A DNA stretch of 9,611 nt from an uncultured Eubacterium sp. (GTDB taxonomy: Bacteria; Bacillota; Clostridia; Lachnospirales; Lachnospiraceae), in contig CAJTTQ010000089.1 of NCBI GenBank assembly GCA_910579145.1, positions 658-10,268 on the forward strand, read 5' to 3'. The position numbers were made by a program, and so were the translations under genes. Positions 5,878 to 9,611 of the stretch are shown here, piece by piece. Within the stretch, counting starts at the first letter, position 1. Every line of letters begins with the position of its first letter. The notes below the pieces were generated by a model, which searched no databases, had not been told where the DNA came from, and saw only the letters and a list, made by a program, of their open reading frames with translations.

Positions 5878-7701
5878 TCAAAAAATCAGCGGTTCCCATT
5901 CCGGTGTGATCCCCCTCTCTTCGCTATACGCACCCGGAGCCGCGACCATATATACATTCGGTATCTTATCACTCACACACTGAATGAGCCCGTCATACTT
6001 CTTTAATTGGTTTTCCCTCACATTAACTGTATACCGCTGGGCTTTTCGTATCAGTTTTTTTATCTCCGCAGCATCCGAAGACTCCGCGATCGCGTCTATC
6101 AGTTCGCTCCCCTTTTTATACGGAACGATCACGCCAAAAGAGTGGTCATCTATGACCCGGTACGCCTGCCCCGCCGTTTTATACGCCTGATTCATCACAT
6201 TCTTTTTCTCCGTATAGGAAAACCCTTTCGTTAAAAGTTCCATAATGCTCGTGTCCTTCTGTCGGATCGGGAAATTCATTTTATCCTTCGTGCACTCGAA
6301 CATACACTCAAAATAACGGTTCATCCATTTTGGCATCAACAGATCGTCATCATCCCCGCTTTCCCTATAGTCGATAAGAATCTGTTCTGTAACCCTGGCA
6401 TTTTGAAGCAGTTCTTGCATATTTCCAGTATTCTCGCCATCCATCTGGATCAGATAAAGATCCCCGCACTCCCGCTCGCCATTTCGGTTACACCGCCCCG
6501 CACTCTGCGCCAGACTATCAAGTCCCGTCATGGAGCGGTACACACATTCAAAGGAAATATCCACACCCGCCTCGATCAGATTGGTGCTGATAACGACAAT
6601 TTTCTCCTTCCCTTCCTTTAACTTTTGTTTTATATGCTCTATTTTATCGCTCCTGTGTTCCGCGCATAAATTTGTCGTGAGATATTCCACTTGTATGGGG
6701 GAATCTTTGAGGATATCGTATAGGGTTCCTACGGCAGATTTTGTATTTAATATGACCAGAATTGACTGATACCGGTCTGTCTGACCAAGAATTTCCTCTC
6801 CCAGACGTTCCAGTGTATATTTATGTCCTGTCCCGGGAATCTGTATTTTTACCCGCTCAAACCGTTCAAACCAGTGTTCCACTTCTTTTATCATGTCTTT
6901 CGTCTCACTATAACATACCGGGTACGGCGTCTTCTGCAGCGTCGGCTGGGTCGCTGTACACAGTATAATATCTGCATGGCAGACCGCGTTCAGGAAGTTC
7001 ATCATCTGATTAAATGTATGTACGCATTTTACGGGCATCGACTGGACCTCATCAATAATGATCACCGAGTTTACCAGCCTGTGCATACGACGAACACATG
7101 CGCTCTGATCGGAAAAAAGCGTATTCATAAATTGCACAAATGTCGTACAGATAAAAGGCTCCTCCCAGTTTATATCCTGCTGCACAAACCTGTTTTTGCG
7201 GTAATCCTCCTCCCCGTCCACAAAATCCCTGACCACGGAAGAATGGTGCTCCAGCACCCATTCCTTCATTCCTGTCGCCTCTTTGAATACTTTGGCATTT
7301 TGTTCTGTGATACTGATATACGGGGATACGTATATGATACGTTCTGTTTCTTTATGCTGCTTACAATATGCCAGGGCGTAAGCCAGACTGCTCAGGGTTT
7401 TTCCCCCGCCAGTAGGGATGGACAGACAATAGATCCCCGCTGGATGTCTGGCAAATTGTACGCATTCCTGCTGCAATCTGTTCCTTCCCTCCATGATCTT
7501 CTTTTCTCTTTCCGTCATTTGGGAGATAGGAACGGTTCGGTGCAGTTCCTGCATATATGACTCAAAGTTTTCTTCAGCCTTCGCAAACACTTCCGCGCTG
7601 TCAGGGCCACACTGTTTTGCCATCGTATCCACACCATTCATAAAATCGGAAGTCGCTTCCCAGTCCGCGTCAATTAAAACAGATAATAATAAACGCTGCA
7701 A
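5878..7701 (-). CDS. cas3: Cas3 helicase part (superfamily 2 helicase and C-terminal domain), split from its HD part
   Basis: ATP-dependent helicase part of Cas3, which is recruited by the effector to unwind and, with its HD domain, shred target DNA. Counting from the TTG at 7701 there are 607 residues. Motifs in order: Walker A SIPTGGGKT (94-102), motif Ia VSPYISITEQ, DEVQ box (217-220), motif III TATQP (249-253), motif V STNLIEAGVDIS (about 372-383) and motif VI QSAGRCNRNG (399-408). All helicase motifs look intact. The frame is open upstream to 7767, and FLFASLQRLLLSVLIDADW is the usual linker between the HD and helicase domains, so the TTG is only a nominal start. The one good Shine-Dalgarno sequence nearby (AAGGAAG) is about 35 bases away with no in-frame start near it. 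This fits a frameshifted fused cas3 better than two separate genes. The stop is close to a terminator. Confidence 0.9.
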   Translation of the reverse strand: MQRLLLSVLIDADWEATSDFMNGVDTMAKQCGPDSAEVFAKAEENFESYMQELHRTVPISQMTEREKKIMEGRNRLQQECVQFARHPAGIYCLSIPTGGGKTLSSLAYALAYCKQHKETERIIYVSPYISITEQNAKVFKEATGMKEWVLEHHSSVVRDFVDGEEDYRKNRFVQQDINWEEPFICTTFVQFMNTLFSDQSACVRRMHRLVNSVIIIDEVQSMPVKCVHTFNQMMNFLNAVCHADIILCTATQPTLQKTPYPVCYSETKDMIKEVEHWFERFERVKIQIPGTGHKYTLERLGEEILGQTDRYQSILVILNTKSAVGTLYDILKDSPIQVEYLTTNLCAEHRSDKIEHIKQKLKEGKEKIVVISTNLIEAGVDISFECVYRSMTGLDSLAQSAGRCNRNGERECGDLYLIQMDGENTGNMQELLQNARVTEQILIDYRESGDDDDLLMPKWMNRYFECMFECTKDKMNFPIRQKDTSIMELLTKGFSYTEKKNVMNQAYKTAGQAYRVIDDHSFGVIVPYKKGSELIDAIAESSDAAEIKKLIRKAQRYTVNVRENQLKKYDGLIQCVSDKIPNVYMVAAPGAYSEERGITPEWEPLIF

Positions 7702-7754
7702 GCTGGCGAACAGAAATGACCGGCAATCGGATAAAACTTCCTTATTACCTATGT

Positions 7755-8270
7755 TTAGAACAACATTTTATCCCACAGCAGATCAAATTCTTCTTTTGCC
7801 CCTGCAAATACCTGATCCGGTTCATATTGATCCAAATAGCCTGCGCGTGCATTGTTACAGGCCTCATCGTAGTCTTCCACACTGCTCACTTTCGCGAAAA
7901 ACAAATCGTCCCGCTCCTCATTGACACAATCAAAGACGCCATGATGAGCGGCTACCGCATAGGTGATCAATTCTACTAAAACTTTGACTTTTCCGCCATT
8001 TTCATGATATTTGTCATACAAATATTTCGCACCGGTAGAAGCATGTCCGATTTTCCCACGCAGCTTTTTTCTTTCCTTTTCATCCGCATGGATATAATCA
8101 TCAAACGCTTTTTTGTTTTTCCCCATATCATGGAGCATCCCGCATAAAGACATGATTTGGGAAATGCCGCACCGCCTTCCCTTCATCCTGCACAAATGCA
8201 CGGTCTTCTCCGTGTGCTCTGCCACCGATTCCTCCCTGCCCGTTCCGTCATCCGATATGTGTGCTGTCAA
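7755..8270 (-). CDS. cas3: Cas3 HD nuclease domain (N-terminal part of a split cas3)
   Basis: Metal-dependent single-strand DNA nuclease domain of Cas3. The product is 171 residues. HD motifs are all visible: His19 in VAEHTEK, His47-Asp48 in CGMLHDMGK with Lys51, His76 in IGHASTGAK, and His109-His110 in AVAAHHGVFD. The start is TTG at 8270 with a consensus AGGAGG (8284-8279) 8 bases upstream; the family N-terminus aligns well with it. The frame ends in TAA (7757-7755), with a TAG in the same frame two codons on. The sequence resumes as Cas3 in the -1 frame. If the run of four A residues at 7769-7766 had five, the reading would continue through NVVLNIGNKEVLSDC into the helicase, giving about 797 residues, a normal length for I-C Cas3. 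This could be a real mutation, a sequencing error, or a genuinely split nuclease. Confidence 0.88.
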   Translation of the reverse strand: MTAHISDDGTGREESVAEHTEKTVHLCRMKGRRCGISQIMSLCGMLHDMGKNKKAFDDYIHADEKERKKLRGKIGHASTGAKYLYDKYHENGGKVKVLVELITYAVAAHHGVFDCVNEERDDLFFAKVSSVEDYDEACNNARAGYLDQYEPDQVFAGAKEEFDLLWDKMLF

Positions 8271-8277
8271 AATAATT

Positions 8278-8323
8278 ACCTCCTCGTAAAGCCAGACTTT
8301 ATTGACTGTATCTGTATTGACAA
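8278..8323 (-). promoter_or_regulatory. Predicted cas3 promoter and ribosome binding site
   Basis: TTGTCA (8323-8318) and TAAAGT (8301-8296) are separated by 16 bases, a moderate promoter match. GAGGAGGT at 8285-8278 is the cas3 ribosome binding site. The promoter is overlaid by a direct repeat: GTCAATA occurs at 8321-8315 and again at 8306-8300, 15 bases apart, covering both hexamers. A regulator binding there would block the polymerase. The promoter call is tentative because the -10 box matches only four of six bases. Confidence 0.4.
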
Positions 8324-8327
8324 TATT

Positions 8328-8459
8328 TCATATATCCCAACCGATATGTTCCCTCCAAGTTCTGATAAATCTCATATAACCGCTACGATCTTGGAAAACT
8401 TTGGATACAATTAGACCATTTTCAATACGGAAGGAACAGTTTTCTAATTTCCTCCAGTC
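8328..8459 (-). pseudogene. Start-less short reading frame, probable gene remnant, unrecognised
   Basis: Between the nuclease pseudogene and cas3 a minus-strand frame of 43 codons is open and protein-like. It contains FRIENGLIVSKVFQDRSGY and ends RTWREHIGWDI before TGA. It has no ATG, GTG or TTG near its beginning; the only ATG is 15 codons before the stop and has no strong ribosome binding site. An ATG at 8463 in another frame begins MRLEEIRKLFLPY and stops at TGA, at the point where the first frame continues with RIENG. A frameshift joining the two would give a product of about 57 residues. I do not recognise the family. It may equally be untranslated leader of cas3. Confidence 0.3.
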
Positions 8460-8500
8460 TCATCCTCCTCTTTCTGCTGCTGTAAATAAAAAATAGCTTT

Positions 8501-9253
8501 TTACGTTTCTATTTCTTCTCTTAATTCATCTTCCGTAGGAAGATATAATTTGTATTTGCTCGCAAATAACTTTTCATTTCCATGCAATATAGAATATCTG
8601 GCAATATCCTCATCTGTTTCAGAGCACAGAACAATTCCCAGCGTAGGATTATCATCCGAAGATTTCTTCAACTCATCATACATACGAATATACATGTCCA
8701 TTTGCCCAACATCCTGATGGGTAATTCGACTTGTTTTTAAATCTATCAGCACAAAACATTTTAAAATATAGTTATAAAATACTAAATCTATAAAATAATC
8801 CTGCTTTTCTGTGTGAATATGCTGCTGCCTTGCCACAAAAGCATATCCCTTCCCCATCTCCATCAAAAATTTCTGTAAATTTGAAATAATACTTGTTTCC
8901 AATTTTGTCTCATTAAAAGATGTATCTGGTGTCAATCCTAAAAACTCTACAACTACCGGATTTTTGATAAACTCCAATTTATCCTGCTGATAGCCATTTG
9001 TCTTTTCCCGCATTTCGCGTTCCACAACCTCTTTGTCCTTTGATTGCAATAATCGATAATAATACTGTGTATCTATATTTCTCTGTAAAGTACGCACACT
9101 CCAAGTCTGCTCATATGCTTCCTTCTCATACCATTTACGTGCCTGCTCATCATGTACTTGTAATAAGGTTCTATAATGCGACCACGAAAGCCTGATATTT
9201 GATTGTCGACATGTTGTGTCGACAATCTTTGGAAAAGCCTTGTAAAACCGCAA
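8501..9253 (-). pseudogene. C-terminal PDDEXK nuclease part of a broken DUF1016 (YhcG-type) gene
   Basis: DUF1016 proteins have an N-terminal helical domain and a C-terminal PD-(D/E)XK nuclease domain; many are linked to defence or mobile elements, and their cellular role is poorly defined. This piece of 250 residues (open in frame to about 9292, where it reads YGKGYDRSNLYHYLRFYKAF) carries the family segments FPKIVDT, RLSWSHYRTLL and ARKWYEKEA. Its nuclease domain has Asp156 in YFIDLVFYN and Asp171-x-Lys173 in LIDLKT, followed by HQDVGQMDMYI. The catalytic residues are therefore intact. The TTG at 9253 lies inside a conserved motif and has no ribosome binding site, so it is not a real start. 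The missing N-terminus is in another frame just upstream. Confidence 0.85.
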
Positions 9254-9450
9254 GTAATGATATAAATTACTTCTGTCATAACCTTTTCCATACCTATTAA
9301 CCAGTTTCTCTGCGATAATATGGTATTGACAGCATGGTAAGCTTCTTTTTGCGAAACCTCTATGATATTTTGGACATCATTTAATATATTGTCCGTTTTT
9401 TCAAATTTACTCATGATATCATTATTTTCAATTTTTGCTACTTCATTCAT
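9073..9450 (-). pseudogene. N-terminal fragment of the same broken DUF1016 gene
   Basis: The ATG at 9450 has GGAGG about 8 bases upstream and gives MNEVAKIENNDIMSKFEKTD followed by AYHAVNTILSQRNWLIG, a typical DUF1016 N-terminus. Family similarity stops at about residue 53 (base 9292). After this the frame gives unrelated residues and runs out at 9073, while the family sequence resumes in another frame with YGKGYDRSN. In intact relatives, as I recall them, about 30 residues lie between these two points. The lesion is therefore an internal deletion whose length is not a multiple of three. The two parts add up to about 316 residues, against a usual 340-360. It is probably not producing a full nuclease. 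Confidence 0.8.
9201..9227. repeat. Perfect 11-base inverted repeat with 5-base loop
   Basis: GATTGTCGACA (9201-9211) and TGTCGACAATC (9217-9227) are exact reverse complements around TGTTG. The repeat lies inside the DUF1016 pseudogene over the codons for IVDTTCRQS. These residues are family-conserved, so the symmetry may come from protein constraint plus chance. No T tract follows, so it is not a terminator. Confidence 0.5.
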
Positions 9451-9575
9451 CCGTCAGTCCTCCATTCAACAGATATAGTCTCTCGGATTCTCCAGCCCCT
9501 ATTTCCTGCGGCTTTCAAATCCGGTTTTATAAAAATTCCCCCACTTTTTTTACCAAAAGTACTTGACAAACCAGT

Positions 9576-9600
9576 CAAAAAATGCGGCGCTTCGCGCCTC
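9576..9600 (-). terminator. Rho-independent terminator of an off-window minus-strand gene
   Basis: GGCGC (9586-9590) and GCGCC (9594-9598) form a tight GC hairpin with a 3-base loop. On the minus strand it is followed by GCATTTTTTG, giving the usual hairpin plus T tract. It should end a gene lying right of the window and separates that gene from the DUF1016 pseudogene. Between it and 9451 I see only AT-rich DNA with no clear promoter. Confidence 0.5.
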
Positions 9601-9611
9601 TTAATTAAAAA

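Noticed and set aside
5764..6006. Plus-strand frame of 80 codons over the small RNA and the cas3 end
   Set aside because: It starts inside the 5' hairpin of the small RNA, reads through the terminator and runs antisense to cas3; no ribosome binding site.
6823..7560. Plus-strand open frame of 245 codons antisense to cas3
   Set aside because: It lies fully opposite the helicase motifs of cas3, has no ribosome binding site and shows low-complexity Leu/His/Phe-rich residues typical of antisense frames.
7755..7772. Programmed -1 ribosomal frameshift in cas3
   Set aside because: In the HD frame the bases read T AAA ATG, which is not a canonical X XXY YYZ slippery site, and I saw no obvious stimulating hairpin; mutation or sequencing error is simpler.
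9564..9592. Plus-strand promoter from the TTGACA at 9564
   Set aside because: The position 17 bases downstream is GC-rich hairpin sequence with no -10 box.
1..9611. CRISPR array within the window
   Set aside because: No regularly spaced 28-37 base repeat is present; only the presumed leader start is seen at the left edge.

Overview
The window carries a nearly complete type I-C CRISPR-Cas locus read entirely from the minus strand. From right to left the order is cas3, cas5c, cas8c, cas7c, cas4, cas1, cas2. The first bases of what looks like the CRISPR leader lie at the left edge, so the repeat-spacer array should begin just beyond base 1. AT-leaning codon use, strong AGGAGG-type ribosome binding sites, frequent TTG starts and the protein sequences suggest a Clostridia-type Bacillota, plausibly Lachnospiraceae. 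That assignment is inference from protein style, not a search.

Right edge (about 8300-9611): a minus-strand terminator of an off-window gene, then a DUF1016/YhcG-type PDDEXK nuclease gene broken by an internal deletion and frame change, then a short start-less reading frame that looks like a gene remnant. cas3 follows with its own weak promoter and a TTG start behind a near-ideal Shine-Dalgarno sequence. Its HD nuclease and its helicase lie in two frames that meet within a 13-base overlap. One extra base in a run of four A residues would restore a single protein of about 797 residues.

Middle (5546-5877): the only gene-poor stretch of more than 300 bases. It holds the promoter of the cas5c-cas2 operon on the minus strand, a pair of 11-base direct repeats, and an apparently intact small RNA unit on the plus strand. 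That unit has a TTGCAA-17-TATAAT promoter, a 5' hairpin and a strong hairpin-plus-T-tract terminator. It is divergent from cas5c and convergent with cas3. The bases before the terminator can be read as the C-terminal end of a short holin-like (type I toxin) peptide without a start, so it may be a toxin-antitoxin remnant or a regulatory RNA.

Left part (1-5545): cas5c, cas8c, cas7c, cas4, cas1 and cas2 are tightly packed (26-base overlap to 9-base gaps) and look like one transcript. Cas5c should mature the crRNA, Cas8c/Cas7c/Cas5c form the effector, Cas3 degrades the target, and Cas4/Cas1/Cas2 acquire spacers. A consensus ribosome binding site and ATG inside the 3' fifth of cas8c give a nested gene for a 129-residue Cas11c small subunit, which standard gene calling would miss. 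cas3, cas5c and cas8c all start with TTG, while cas7c, needed in many copies, starts with ATG.
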